From a virus, in the IMG/VR virus record IMGVR_UViG_3300025810_000080, positions 1-24,463 of that record: a stretch of 24,463 bases of DNA. One strand, 5' to 3'. This document shows positions 4,871 to 13,217 of this stretch, piece by piece. Both the position numbers and the translations under genes were made by a program. How positions within the stretch are numbered: position 1 is the stretch's first letter; the number at the start of each line of letters is the position of its first letter. The notes under the pieces were generated by a model, which saw only the letters and a program-made list of their open reading frames with translations, searched no databases and had not been told where the DNA came from.

Positions 4871-6293
4871 ACCTGCAGAGTTTGACCCTATTGCTGCTCA
4901 AGAGGTGGTCTTTCAGCCTAACCCTGGGCCTCAGACACAATATCTAGCCTCTGCAGAGCGTGAGGTACTATATGGAGGCGCAGCTGGCGGAGGTAAATCG
5001 TATGCCACACTAGCAGATCCGCTACGTGACTTGAATAACCCAGACTTTAGTGGCCTACTTGTACGTCACACTACAGAAGAACTTAGGGAACTCATACAGA
5101 AGAGCCAAGATCTGTACCCTAAAGCAATACCCGGTATAAAGTGGTCTGAACGCAAATCTCAGTGGACCACACCCCGAGGAGGGCGTCTTTGGATGTCCTA
5201 CCTCGACAAAGACACAGACGTTATGCGCTACCAAGGGCAGGCGTTTAACTACGTAGCCTTCGATGAGCTTACGCAATGGCAGTCACCCTATGGGTGGAAC
5301 TACATGCGGTCTCGATTACGTAGTAGTTCCAAGGAGTTAGGCCTCTATATGAGGGCTACAACCAACCCTGGTGGTCCAGGCCACTCTTGGGTCAAGAAAA
5401 TGTTTATTGATCCTGCCCCGTCTAACACGCCTTTCTGGGCTACAGACATTGAGACAGGTGAAACGCTTACCTACCCTAAGGGTCACAGTAGAGAAGGTGA
5501 TCCACTGTTTAAACGTAGGTTTATACCTGCAAGCCTATTCGATAACCCTCACCTAGCTGAGAGTGGCGACTATGAAGCGATGCTTCTGTCTCTACCTGAG
5601 CATCAAAGGAAGCAACTACTTGAGGGTAACTGGGATGTCAACGAAGGTGCAGCCTTCCCTGAGTTCAACAGGAACATACACGTAGTTGAACCCTTTGATA
5701 TACCAGACTCTTGGACTAAGTTCAGGGCGTGTGACTACGGGTATGGCTCCTTTACGGGGGTTGTGTGGTTAGCAGTAACACCTTCAGAGCAACTCATAGT
5801 TTATAGAGAGTTGTACTGCTCTAAGGTTACAGCTACAGACTTAGCTGATATGATCTTAGAAGCTGAAGCTAGGGATGGTACTATACGCTACGGGGTGCTT
5901 GACTCCTCACTATGGCATAACCGTGGTGATACTGGTCCTTCACTAGCTGAGCAGATGAACATGAAGGGATGTCGCTGGCGTCCTTCAGATAGATCAAAAG
6001 GCTCACGTATATCTGGTAAGAACGAACTACACCGCAGACTACAGGTAGATGAATACACAGAGGAACCTAGGTTAGTATTCTTTTCTACGTGTACCAACAC
6101 AATAGCACAACTACCGTCTATCCCACTGGACAAAAGAAACCCAGAAGATGTAGATACTAATGCAGAAGACCACTTGTATGATGCGTTACGTTATGGTATA
6201 ATGACAAGACCACGTAGTTCTCTATGGGATTACAATCCAGCTAAAGATCAACGTTCTGGATTTCAAGCTTCAGACTCAACATTCGGGTATTAA
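4713..6293 (+). CDS. terL: Terminase large subunit
   Basis: A 526-aa packaging motor (ATPase plus nuclease) that translocates and cuts concatemeric DNA at the portal. Walker A is LYGGAAGGGKS (K95), Walker B is YVAFDE (D184/E185), and TTNPGGPGH at about residue 216 is the coupling motif. The nuclease domain shows the RNase H-fold acidic triad at D341 (ACDYGYGS), D397 (GVLDSS) and D486/D490 (DHLYDAL). The first 50 residues are low-complexity, Lys/Ser/Thr-rich and lie entirely inside the upstream ORF. No other ATG occurs before residue 160, so ATG 4713 is chosen; a later non-ATG start would shorten the overlap. It is followed 3 nt later by the portal gene. Confidence 0.92.
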   Translation: MSKENVSHLLQLNASLPSGSKKRSGSTRSSKKKDSVTTPTKKTNKTAVPAQVKPAEFDPIAAQEVVFQPNPGPQTQYLASAEREVLYGGAAGGGKSYATLADPLRDLNNPDFSGLLVRHTTEELRELIQKSQDLYPKAIPGIKWSERKSQWTTPRGGRLWMSYLDKDTDVMRYQGQAFNYVAFDELTQWQSPYGWNYMRSRLRSSSKELGLYMRATTNPGGPGHSWVKKMFIDPAPSNTPFWATDIETGETLTYPKGHSREGDPLFKRRFIPASLFDNPHLAESGDYEAMLLSLPEHQRKQLLEGNWDVNEGAAFPEFNRNIHVVEPFDIPDSWTKFRACDYGYGSFTGVVWLAVTPSEQLIVYRELYCSKVTATDLADMILEAEARDGTIRYGVLDSSLWHNRGDTGPSLAEQMNMKGCRWRPSDRSKGSRISGKNELHRRLQVDEYTEEPRLVFFSTCTNTIAQLPSIPLDKRNPEDVDTNAEDHLYDALRYGIMTRPRSSLWDYNPAKDQRSGFQASDSTFGY

Positions 6294-6296
6294 AAT

Positions 6297-8420
6297 ATGG
6301 CAGACATTGAAGACGTAAACTTCGACACAGATGAAGTAGTAGCAGCTGAAAACGGCAGCGATAAACTCTTTGAGTCTGTTAATAGCGTAGTTAGCTTCGT
6401 TAAGGATCGCTTCGGACGTGCAGAGGATGCTCGACTTGTAGATGAAGAGCGTTGGTTACGTGCTTATCGTAACTACCGTGGGCTTTACAGTTCAGACGTA
6501 CAGTTCACTGACACAGAGAAGTCACGTGTATTTGTTAAGGTAACTAAGACTAAAACACTTGCAGCCTACGGACAGATCGTAGACGTACTCTTCGGTAACA
6601 ACAAGTTCCCTCTTGCAGTAGACCCTACTGTACTACCAGACGGTGTAGCTGAAGCTGTACATATTAACGTAGATCCTAATGCCGATAAGGCGGGTGAAGG
6701 TGGAAGGGCTGTCACAGAGAACGTAGCAGCCCCTACAGCGCTGTTAGGCGATGACGGTAAGCTACTACCCGGAGAAACGATCATTGATCTACAGGAGCGC
6801 TTAGCGGGTCTCAAGACTAAGTTGTCTCCTGTTAGCGATAAGATCATCGAAGGTGACGGTACTACTCCTACTACAGTGTCATTCCATCCTGCGATGGTAG
6901 CAGCTAAGAAGATGGAGAAGAAGATCCACGATCAGCTTAATGAGAGTGGTGCATCCAAGCATCTGCGCTCAATGGCTTTCGAGATGGCGTTGCTTGGTAC
7001 AGGCGTAATGAAGGGTCCATTCGCTGTAGATAAAGAGTACCCTAGCTGGGGTGAAGACGGTGAGTACTCCCCTCTCGTTAAGACTGTCCCTGAGTGTAAC
7101 CACGTATCTGTATGGAACTTCTACCCTGACCCTGAGTCTACCTCAATGGATGACGCAGAGTACGTAGTTGAGCGTCACAAGATGTCACGCAATCAGCTGC
7201 GCTCTTTGAAGGGACGCCCTTACTTCCGTGATGATTCTATTGAGAACGCTATCGCTCAAAGCCCAGACTACGTGCGTAAGCACTGGGAAATGAAGATGGA
7301 AGACGATGACATCTCTGCTCAGTCTGAGCGCTGGGAAGTTATGGAGTTCTGGGGTTTCGTTGATGTAGACATCCTAGAAGACAATGGCGTTAAGATCCCT
7401 AAAGAGTTACGTGATCTAAACGAAGTAAGCTGTAACATCTGGGTATGTAACGGTGAAGTACTACGTATGGTACTTAACCCCTTCAAACCAGCACGTATTC
7501 CTTACTACTCCACTCCTTACGAGCACAATCCATATAGCTTCTTTGGTGTAGGTATCGCTGAGAATATGGATGATACGCAGACCTTGATGAATGGTTTTAT
7601 GCGTATGGCTATTGACAATGCTGCACTTTCTGGTAACCTTATTATGGAAGTCGATGAGACTAACTTGGTTCCAGGTCAAGACATGAGTGTGTACCCTGGC
7701 AAGATCTTTAGGCGCCAAGGCGGTGCTCCGGGTCAGGCTATCTTTGGTACTAAGTTCCCTAACGTAGCACAAGAGAACATGCAACTCTTTGACAAGGCTC
7801 GTGTCTTGGCTGATGAGAGTACAGGCTTCCCTAGCTTCGCACACGGTCAGACGGGTGTCTCAGGCGTAGGGCGTACAGCTTCAGGTATCTCTATGCTTAT
7901 GTCTGCAGCTAACGGTAGTATCCGTAGTGTAGTTAAGAACGTAGATGACTATCTGCTTGGCCCCCTAGGTAAAGCTTTCTTCTCGTTCAACATGCAGTTT
8001 GACTACGATGAAACTATCAAGGGTGACTTGGAAGTTAAAGCATCAGGTACTGAAAGCTTGATGTCTAACGAGGTACGCTCACAACGTCTGATGCAGTTCT
8101 TGCAGGTAGCGTCTAATCCTAACCTTGCACCATTCGCTAAGATGGATTACGTCATTCGTGAGATCGCTAAGTCTATGGACCTTGACCCAGACAAAGTGAC
8201 TAATTCTATGCAGGACGCTGCTATTCAGGCTGAGCTATTTAAGAAGTTCCAAGAGCAGAACCCACAGCCACCTCAACCGCAAGGCCCAGCGCCAGGACCA
8301 GAAGGTCAAGCACCAGCGGGAGCAAACGTACAAGACACTACAGGATCAGGTGGAGCGCAGATGGGTACAGGCACAGCGCCTCAACCCGGTGAGCAAGGAT
8401 TTAGTGGGAACGTAGCCTAA
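6297..8420 (+). CDS. Portal protein
   Basis: A 707-aa protein in the canonical place just after the large terminase. The N-terminus (residues about 40-100) has ERWLRAYRNYRGLYSSDVQF and KTKTLAAYGQIVDVLFGNNK, typical of podovirus and siphovirus-like portals. It continues with a WNFYPDPE motif and a central SFFGVGIAENM...QTLMNGFMRM segment like the clip/wing region of portal proteins. The C-terminal 65 residues are Pro/Gly/Gln-rich and disordered (NPQPPQPQGPAPGPEGQ). It forms the dodecameric DNA entry ring of the procapsid. About 2 of roughly 33 arginine codons are AGA/AGG by hand count, which is the local baseline. Its stop overlaps the next start by 1 nt. Confidence 0.88.
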   Translation: MADIEDVNFDTDEVVAAENGSDKLFESVNSVVSFVKDRFGRAEDARLVDEERWLRAYRNYRGLYSSDVQFTDTEKSRVFVKVTKTKTLAAYGQIVDVLFGNNKFPLAVDPTVLPDGVAEAVHINVDPNADKAGEGGRAVTENVAAPTALLGDDGKLLPGETIIDLQERLAGLKTKLSPVSDKIIEGDGTTPTTVSFHPAMVAAKKMEKKIHDQLNESGASKHLRSMAFEMALLGTGVMKGPFAVDKEYPSWGEDGEYSPLVKTVPECNHVSVWNFYPDPESTSMDDAEYVVERHKMSRNQLRSLKGRPYFRDDSIENAIAQSPDYVRKHWEMKMEDDDISAQSERWEVMEFWGFVDVDILEDNGVKIPKELRDLNEVSCNIWVCNGEVLRMVLNPFKPARIPYYSTPYEHNPYSFFGVGIAENMDDTQTLMNGFMRMAIDNAALSGNLIMEVDETNLVPGQDMSVYPGKIFRRQGGAPGQAIFGTKFPNVAQENMQLFDKARVLADESTGFPSFAHGQTGVSGVGRTASGISMLMSAANGSIRSVVKNVDDYLLGPLGKAFFSFNMQFDYDETIKGDLEVKASGTESLMSNEVRSQRLMQFLQVASNPNLAPFAKMDYVIREIAKSMDLDPDKVTNSMQDAAIQAELFKKFQEQNPQPPQPQGPAPGPEGQAPAGANVQDTTGSGGAQMGTGTAPQPGEQGFSGNVA

Positions 8421-10369
8421 TGAGTGGTATCACTAGACTGTTAGCTAAAGAGCTTAGCTCTGCGCTGGGCATTACGGATAACCCTAAGTTCAATCCTATG
8501 TTCAAGCAGACTGATGAGGTACTGACTGACGTAGCTGATCCTAGTGACCCTACTGTAGCTAGATTCTATAGCCCTCTTGAGAGTGCTCTTGATGAAGCGC
8601 CTATCGGTAAAGAGGGTACACGTGGAGAGAATGTAGAGGCGTTTGTACGTAAACGTGCTCCTAAGGTCAGTAAAGCTGAGATGGAGTTTCGTGGCTTGGG
8701 CTTAGAGCCTGGTGAGTTATATACAGCGGAGAGCGCTAAGGAGAGCCTAAAGGGTTTAAATATTAAAGCAGTTAAGAGAGGCCGAGAATATAGACTTGAA
8801 CAGAGACAATCTAACTTAAAAGATAGACAGTTAGACTATGTAGAGTTGAGTATTGAAGCAGAGGAGAATCTTAACTATCCTCCTAACTATCATTATGGCT
8901 CTTCTAATTTAGCTCATACTAGATACAGTGTAAGGGAACCAAAGGAACTTAAAGAAAGTGGGAACTCTCTCTTTAGTAGTGATGCGATAGATACAGCTAA
9001 GAAACAAAATGATAAGTCAAGAGAGATACTGGTTTATATGCCTATCAATGACTTCTTAAAGGCTGCTAAAAGTATAGCTGGAGAGCCTCTTGAAGCCTCT
9101 CAATCAAAATTAAAAAACACTATGGGTCTACTAGAAAGCAACACTCCCTTTAGTTCTATACCTTCCCTGACCTTTAAGAACAATGGAGATGGAACAGGTA
9201 AAGTTGTTGGACACGAAGGTAGACATAGAGCTATGGCTATAAACGCATTAGGCTTAAATGAAAGAGGTACATCACAAATACCCGTTATACTAAGAAGTGA
9301 AGCGGGTGCGGGTCCGTCTATTCGCTGGGGCCAACAGAGTAACCCTGATAGCTTTGACTATGTAGATAAGCTTCCTACTAAATTAATATCAGAAGAAGGT
9401 AAGGATACTATATCTATTCCTGCTCGTGCTAGACCTGAAATTGTTAGAAGTGAAAATAAGCCATACATTCTAATTGAAGAACTGCAGTCTGATGTTATAC
9501 AAAACACAGCAGAGAACGCCCAAGAGGCTGCGGCACGACATTCTCAAGTGCTTAAAGAAGATCTTAATATGGAATATAACGCTATTAGGTTTCAAATAAA
9601 CGATAAAGGTAGCGGCTTTCCAGATAAGGTGGTAGATGATATTAAATATTACATAGAGGATGTAGTTATACCTACAATCCTCAATACTAAGCTATCTGAT
9701 TCTGATAAGATAAAGGTTTATAAGGAAGCATTAAAGCGTATAGATGCAGATCAAGATATAATTGAAGGCGTAGGAAAAGCAGGAGATGTATTCCCCACTG
9801 TAAATAGTATACTACAAAGGGAGTTCGATGAGTTTGATGATTTAATGGAAGAAATAGCGGATGACATTAATGACACTGTATCAATTTATGTTCAAACAGT
9901 AATGTCTGTGGTTAGTAAAAAAGATCTCCCAGTACAAAGAATAACAGACACTATACGTATGAGCTTACAGGCTATAATTTCAGACGCAAAAGCAAGAGGT
10001 ATTGATGAGATTGTACTACCTCCCGTAGATAAGCTAGCGTATCAAAGATTTAGATTAGATGAGATACCTTCTAAGATAGCTAAGGGATCAGCCTTTTATA
10101 ATACTTATGTAGCTTCTTACAATAAGGTACTTAAGCAATTAAAGTCTGAATTAGGCAATCAAATTAAGATAGGTAAAAAGCCTTTGAAGTACCGTACAGG
10201 CGCTGGAAAAATTAGCGCACGTACAGCTAAGGGTAAGGTCTTAAAGAAACCACCTAAATATGAAACCGTACAGGGTACGCTCCTAGACATTTCTAACTTG
10301 ACTATTGACCCTAAAAACACTAAGCTACGCTTCAACGAGGGTGGGTTAGTACAGAGGCGAACTAAATGA
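8420..10369 (+). CDS. Multidomain protein with HEGRHR and EELQSD motifs (polyvalent-protein-like)
   Basis: A 649-aa protein between portal and scaffold genes. The N-terminal 110 residues contain FYSPLESALDEAP and APKVSKAEMEFRGLGL, a module I recall at the start of large multidomain phage proteins. Further motifs are SNLAHTRY (H166, R168), VVGHEGRHRAMA (H265 to R270), IRWGQQ, YILIEELQSDV (E353 to D358) and KARGIDEIVLPP. HEGRHRA resembles the GxGRHR core of ParB-like domains, and the EE[IL]QSD block resembles a domain in polyvalent proteins of phages and conjugative elements. The middle (about 8740-10130) is AT-rich: 19 of 25 arginine codons there are AGA/AGG, against about 2 of 33 in the portal gene. 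The last 130 residues are basic. No function is assigned; a virion-packaged effector is plausible. Confidence 0.75.
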   Translation: MSGITRLLAKELSSALGITDNPKFNPMFKQTDEVLTDVADPSDPTVARFYSPLESALDEAPIGKEGTRGENVEAFVRKRAPKVSKAEMEFRGLGLEPGELYTAESAKESLKGLNIKAVKRGREYRLEQRQSNLKDRQLDYVELSIEAEENLNYPPNYHYGSSNLAHTRYSVREPKELKESGNSLFSSDAIDTAKKQNDKSREILVYMPINDFLKAAKSIAGEPLEASQSKLKNTMGLLESNTPFSSIPSLTFKNNGDGTGKVVGHEGRHRAMAINALGLNERGTSQIPVILRSEAGAGPSIRWGQQSNPDSFDYVDKLPTKLISEEGKDTISIPARARPEIVRSENKPYILIEELQSDVIQNTAENAQEAAARHSQVLKEDLNMEYNAIRFQINDKGSGFPDKVVDDIKYYIEDVVIPTILNTKLSDSDKIKVYKEALKRIDADQDIIEGVGKAGDVFPTVNSILQREFDEFDDLMEEIADDINDTVSIYVQTVMSVVSKKDLPVQRITDTIRMSLQAIISDAKARGIDEIVLPPVDKLAYQRFRLDEIPSKIAKGSAFYNTYVASYNKVLKQLKSELGNQIKIGKKPLKYRTGAGKISARTAKGKVLKKPPKYETVQGTLLDISNLTIDPKNTKLRFNEGGLVQRRTK

Positions 10370-10566
10370 ACGGCGCACTAAAGAAGTTAGTCAACGATAA
10401 GCAACTATGGGACGCTTACGTAGAGTACCTAGACAATAAGATAAGCTCTGCACACAAACGACTAGAGCAAGAGAATCAACCTGATAACATGTACAGGGTT
10501 CAAGGCGAGATCGCCTCACTACGTAGATTGAAATATATGAGGGACGAAATCAATGGAAGCCAATGA
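10366..10566 (+). CDS. Small helical conserved protein, function unknown
   Basis: A 66-aa, largely alpha-helical protein. NGALKKLVNDKQLWDAYVEY is followed by a long charged helix (KISSAHKRLEQEN) and a second helix (GEIASLRRLKYMRDEING), suggesting a helical hairpin. It overlaps the upstream gene by 4 nt and the downstream one by 14 nt. I recall similar small proteins between portal and scaffold genes in marine podoviruses. A head-assembly accessory role is possible, but nothing in the sequence proves it. Confidence 0.7.
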   Translation: MNGALKKLVNDKQLWDAYVEYLDNKISSAHKRLEQENQPDNMYRVQGEIASLRRLKYMRDEINGSQ

Positions 10567-11956
10567 AGCTAAACAAATGGAGATGCTACTTCAAGAGGGT
10601 GGTATCGCAGATGACGGTACTACTGTAGACCCTGTAAGTGGGAATGAAGTACCTCCAGGTTCAATGGCAGAAGAGGTACGTGATGACGTTCCTGCTCAGT
10701 TGAGTGAGGGCGAGTACGTTGTACCTGCTGATGTTACACGCTACTACGGTGTTAAGTTCTTTGAGGATCTACGTACTGAAGCCAAGCGTGGCATGGGTCA
10801 GATGGAAGCTGATGGACGTATTGGTGGTGAACCAGTAAGTCAAAATATGGATAACCAAGCTGAGGGTGCTTTAACTCCAGAAGAACTTGCAATGCTACAA
10901 GAGATGGGCATGGCTGTAGGCGGTATGGTTACACCTCCTCCTCAGGCTGTAGGTAACACTGGAGAGTACAACAAAGGCGGTCAAGTATTGTATGCGCAGG
11001 ACGGTGTAGATGTAAGTGCTGCCAGCGCTTCTACGTCAGGCGTCAATCCTTACCAAGCTCAGTTCACACAAGGTATGGGTACAGCCTTTGCTCCAGGTTA
11101 CCTAAGCCAACAGATCATTGAGGCTTCACAAGCCCCACAGTCAAGTATAGTTATGCTTTACTCTCCTGACGGTATTGCTGTGTCTGTGACGCTTCCTGCA
11201 GAGCAAGCTAAGTATGACCAGCTTGTAGCTGAGGGCTACACCACTGAGCCTGTAGCTACAACTACAGAGACTGCAGTACGTACAGGTAATGATGACGATC
11301 CACCACCCCCTGAAACTACGAAGGCGATGACGCCCGACTATACACGTATGACTACAGAAGAGTTAGCTAAAGCGTACTCACAGAACCAAACTGCAATGGC
11401 TATTATGGCAGGTATGGCTGCTATTAATCCTATCTTTGGTGCGTTTGGTGTTTGGGCTACTAACAATACTAAGAAGAAAATCATTGAAGCAGGGTATAAG
11501 CCGCCTGAAGGTGGTAGCATTTTCGACTTGTCTATTAATGACGTAATAGGTAAAGTAAAAGATGTACTTGGTCTATCTGATGAAGAGACCGCAACGGTTG
11601 TAGCTCAAGTAAGTGGTGGAGAACCAACTACTACTACTACGGATGGGCCTACGTTTACAAAGCAGGATAGTAGTACAGCTGCACCCAATGAAGCATCAAG
11701 GGTGCTTGGTACATCAGAAGATGATAGTACTACAGATAGTCTAGCTAATACTGTAGCCGCAGCCAATGCAGCAGCAGCAGGGACAGGCCAAGTCAGTGGG
11801 CAAGTAATCAATGCTGGAACTGCTAATCAGCAAGTAACAGGTGCAACACAAGCAGATATAGATTACCTAACATCTGCAGCAGCGGGTGCTGAAGGAGGGC
11901 TTATGAGCAAGGCAGCTTTAAATAAAAAAGCTAAGAAAAAGAGAAATAAGAAGTAA
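10553..11956 (+). CDS. Conserved phage protein, putative virion-associated
   Basis: A 467-aa protein. The N-terminal block carries DDVPAQLSEGEYVVPADVTR, YYGVKFFEDLR, and GMGQMEADGRIGGEPV, a module I recall from many marine phage proteins placed near head and tail genes. Residues about 270-330 contain two hydrophobic, Ala/Gly-rich stretches (MAIMAGMAAINPIFGAFGVW) that could be membrane-interacting. The remaining C-terminal part is low-complexity, Thr/Ser/Asp/Ala-rich, and ends in a Lys-rich tail. The membrane-like segment and disordered tails suit an injected or internal virion protein, which is inference. The ATG at 10553 overlaps the previous gene by 14 nt. Confidence 0.7.
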   Translation: MEANEAKQMEMLLQEGGIADDGTTVDPVSGNEVPPGSMAEEVRDDVPAQLSEGEYVVPADVTRYYGVKFFEDLRTEAKRGMGQMEADGRIGGEPVSQNMDNQAEGALTPEELAMLQEMGMAVGGMVTPPPQAVGNTGEYNKGGQVLYAQDGVDVSAASASTSGVNPYQAQFTQGMGTAFAPGYLSQQIIEASQAPQSSIVMLYSPDGIAVSVTLPAEQAKYDQLVAEGYTTEPVATTTETAVRTGNDDDPPPPETTKAMTPDYTRMTTEELAKAYSQNQTAMAIMAGMAAINPIFGAFGVWATNNTKKKIIEAGYKPPEGGSIFDLSINDVIGKVKDVLGLSDEETATVVAQVSGGEPTTTTTDGPTFTKQDSSTAAPNEASRVLGTSEDDSTTDSLANTVAAANAAAAGTGQVSGQVINAGTANQQVTGATQADIDYLTSAAAGAEGGLMSKAALNKKAKKKRNKK

Positions 11957-11988
11957 CTACTAGACTACCAACATAACTATAAGGCTAC

Positions 11989-12002
11989 CCAGCTACGGCT
12001 GG
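11989..12002 (+). promoter_or_regulatory. Hairpin with UACG tetraloop before scaffold gene
   Basis: CCAGC-TACG-GCTGG forms a perfect 5-bp stem closed by C-G around a UACG tetraloop of the unusually stable UNCG class. It lies in the 70-nt gap 25 nt upstream of the scaffold gene start. There is no U-tract, so simple termination is unlikely. RNA processing or stabilisation of the scaffold/capsid transcript is more plausible. Confidence 0.5.
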
Positions 12003-12026
12003 CCCCAACATAAGAGAGACCAAACT

Positions 12027-12980
12027 ATGTCAACAGAATCAGCGGTTATCGAAACTAATTCCGTATCACACAAGCGTAACTTATCCCGTGTAGAACGGGA
12101 TGAGGCAGAACTAAAAGAACTGCTTAAGCAAGCAGGGGTTACTCAAGATGAAACAGCAGAAGAACAACAAGAAGAAACCCCACAAGCGGAACCCGATAGC
12201 TCACAGCCTAGCGAACCCCAAGTTCAGGCAGAGAGTAGTACCCAACAAGAAGAAAAGCCAGAAGCCAAAGCACAAGAAGCTACTACTGAGCTAAGCTCTG
12301 AAGAGAAAACGTTTAAGCAACGCTACTCAGACATTCGCCGCCACATGCAAGACAAAGAGCAAGAGTGGAAGATTAAGTTTGAGAAGCTAGAGCAACAACT
12401 AAATGCTGCAGCTAAGAACGAGTTGGTACTACCTAAGTCAGACCAAGAGATTGAAGCATGGGCTAAGAAGTACCCTGACGTAGCTGGTATCGTTGAAGCT
12501 ATCGCAGATAAGAAGTCACGTGAGCGTTCAACAGAACTAGATAGTAGACTAAAAGAGATTGAAGGTATGCGTATCCAAGCTCAGCGAGAACGTGCTGAAG
12601 CTGAACTACTAAGCCTACACCCAGACTTTGAAAGTATCCGCAGTGATGACGCCTTCCACGACTGGGCAGAGGAACAACCTAAGTGGGTACAGGATGCTCT
12701 CTACGAGAACTCAGAGGACGCTAAGTCAGTAGCACGTGTTATTGATTTATATAAGAGTGACAACGGTATAAAGCCTACCAAAGGCTCTAGCTCTGATAAG
12801 TCTGCTGCCTCTTCAGTAAGGACTAAACGAAACACTACGCCTAGCGAAGATAGCTCTGCAAGCTACTTGAGTGAATCCAAGGTAGCTAAGATGTCTATCA
12901 AGGAGTACGAAAAGCGCTCAGAAGAGATCTTTGAAGCTCAACGTCAAGGCAAGTTTATTTACGATATGTCAAAGAAATAG
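12027..12980 (+). CDS. Capsid scaffolding protein
   Basis: A 317-aa, highly charged, Glu/Gln/Lys-rich protein directly upstream of the major capsid gene, the usual scaffold position. Residues about 35-95 are an acidic Gln/Glu/Ser-rich disordered segment. Residues 95-200 form predicted coiled coil (KQRYSDIRRHMQDKEQEWKI, then KLEQQLNAAAK). A more ordered segment follows (LLSLHPDFESIRSDDAFHDW, then WVQDALYENSEDAKSVARVI). The C-terminal end is basic and helical (AKMSIKEYEKRSEEIFEAQR), like coat-binding tails of scaffolds. It directs procapsid assembly and leaves the head before DNA fills it. It starts at an ATG preceded by an AAGAGAGA site. Confidence 0.85.
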   Translation: MSTESAVIETNSVSHKRNLSRVERDEAELKELLKQAGVTQDETAEEQQEETPQAEPDSSQPSEPQVQAESSTQQEEKPEAKAQEATTELSSEEKTFKQRYSDIRRHMQDKEQEWKIKFEKLEQQLNAAAKNELVLPKSDQEIEAWAKKYPDVAGIVEAIADKKSRERSTELDSRLKEIEGMRIQAQRERAEAELLSLHPDFESIRSDDAFHDWAEEQPKWVQDALYENSEDAKSVARVIDLYKSDNGIKPTKGSSSDKSAASSVRTKRNTTPSEDSSASYLSESKVAKMSIKEYEKRSEEIFEAQRQGKFIYDMSKK

Positions 12981-12981
12981 A

Positions 12982-13009
12982 TTGACATTACTTTAATTGT
13001 AGGTAAAAC
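12982..13009 (+). promoter_or_regulatory. Candidate promoter P4 for capsid gene
   Basis: TTGACA at 12982-12987, a 16-bp spacer and TAAAAC at 13004-13009 lie two bases after the scaffold stop. The combination TTGACA-N16-TAAAACTATA is repeated at 290-321. The inferred start falls at about 13016, at the base of the hairpin described next, so the capsid transcript would carry a 5' stem-loop and a leader of about 200 nt. Confidence 0.5.
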
Positions 13010-13014
13010 TATAG

Positions 13015-13055
13015 GCATGTACATTGTCAGGCACTAACTGCTTGTACATGCTTTT
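13015..13055 (+). terminator. 9-bp hairpin with T-run in capsid leader
   Basis: GCATGTACA (13015-13023) and TGTACATGC (13043-13051) form a perfect 9-bp stem, extendable by G-U and A-U pairs, around a 19-nt loop. TTTT follows at 13052-13055. This looks like a weak intrinsic terminator for the scaffold transcript, or a 5' stabilising hairpin on a capsid mRNA started at P4. The rest of the gap (13056-13204) shows no tRNA or other gene that I can recognise. Confidence 0.5.
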
Positions 13056-13204
13056 AACTAAGCACTAGCCACACGAAGAACTACCTCTAAGTATAGGCCC
13101 AGCGCTTGAAGGACGGCCATCCTGATAGCACTGCTGACTACCCTAAGACAACGAGCCTCTTTTAATGTGGATATGTAGTGTCTAACTTTCACGCCATATC
13201 TATA

Positions 13205-13210
13205 AAGGAG
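13205..13210 (+). promoter_or_regulatory. Strong Shine-Dalgarno of capsid gene
   Basis: AAGGAG lies 7 nt before the ATG at 13218. It fixes the start of the major capsid protein and is among the best-matching ribosome sites in the window, fitting high expression. Confidence 0.8.
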
Positions 13211-13217
13211 AATTATT

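Noticed and set aside
8740-10130. Insertion sequence or homing endonuclease as cause of the AT-rich block
   Set aside because: No transposase, terminal inverted repeats, LAGLIDADG, HNH or GIY-YIG motifs were seen, and the frame stays open across both edges.
13056-13204. tRNA or small RNA in the capsid leader
   Set aside because: No cloverleaf with acceptor, D, anticodon and T arms could be drawn. Only short hairpins such as the one at 13015-13051 are supported.
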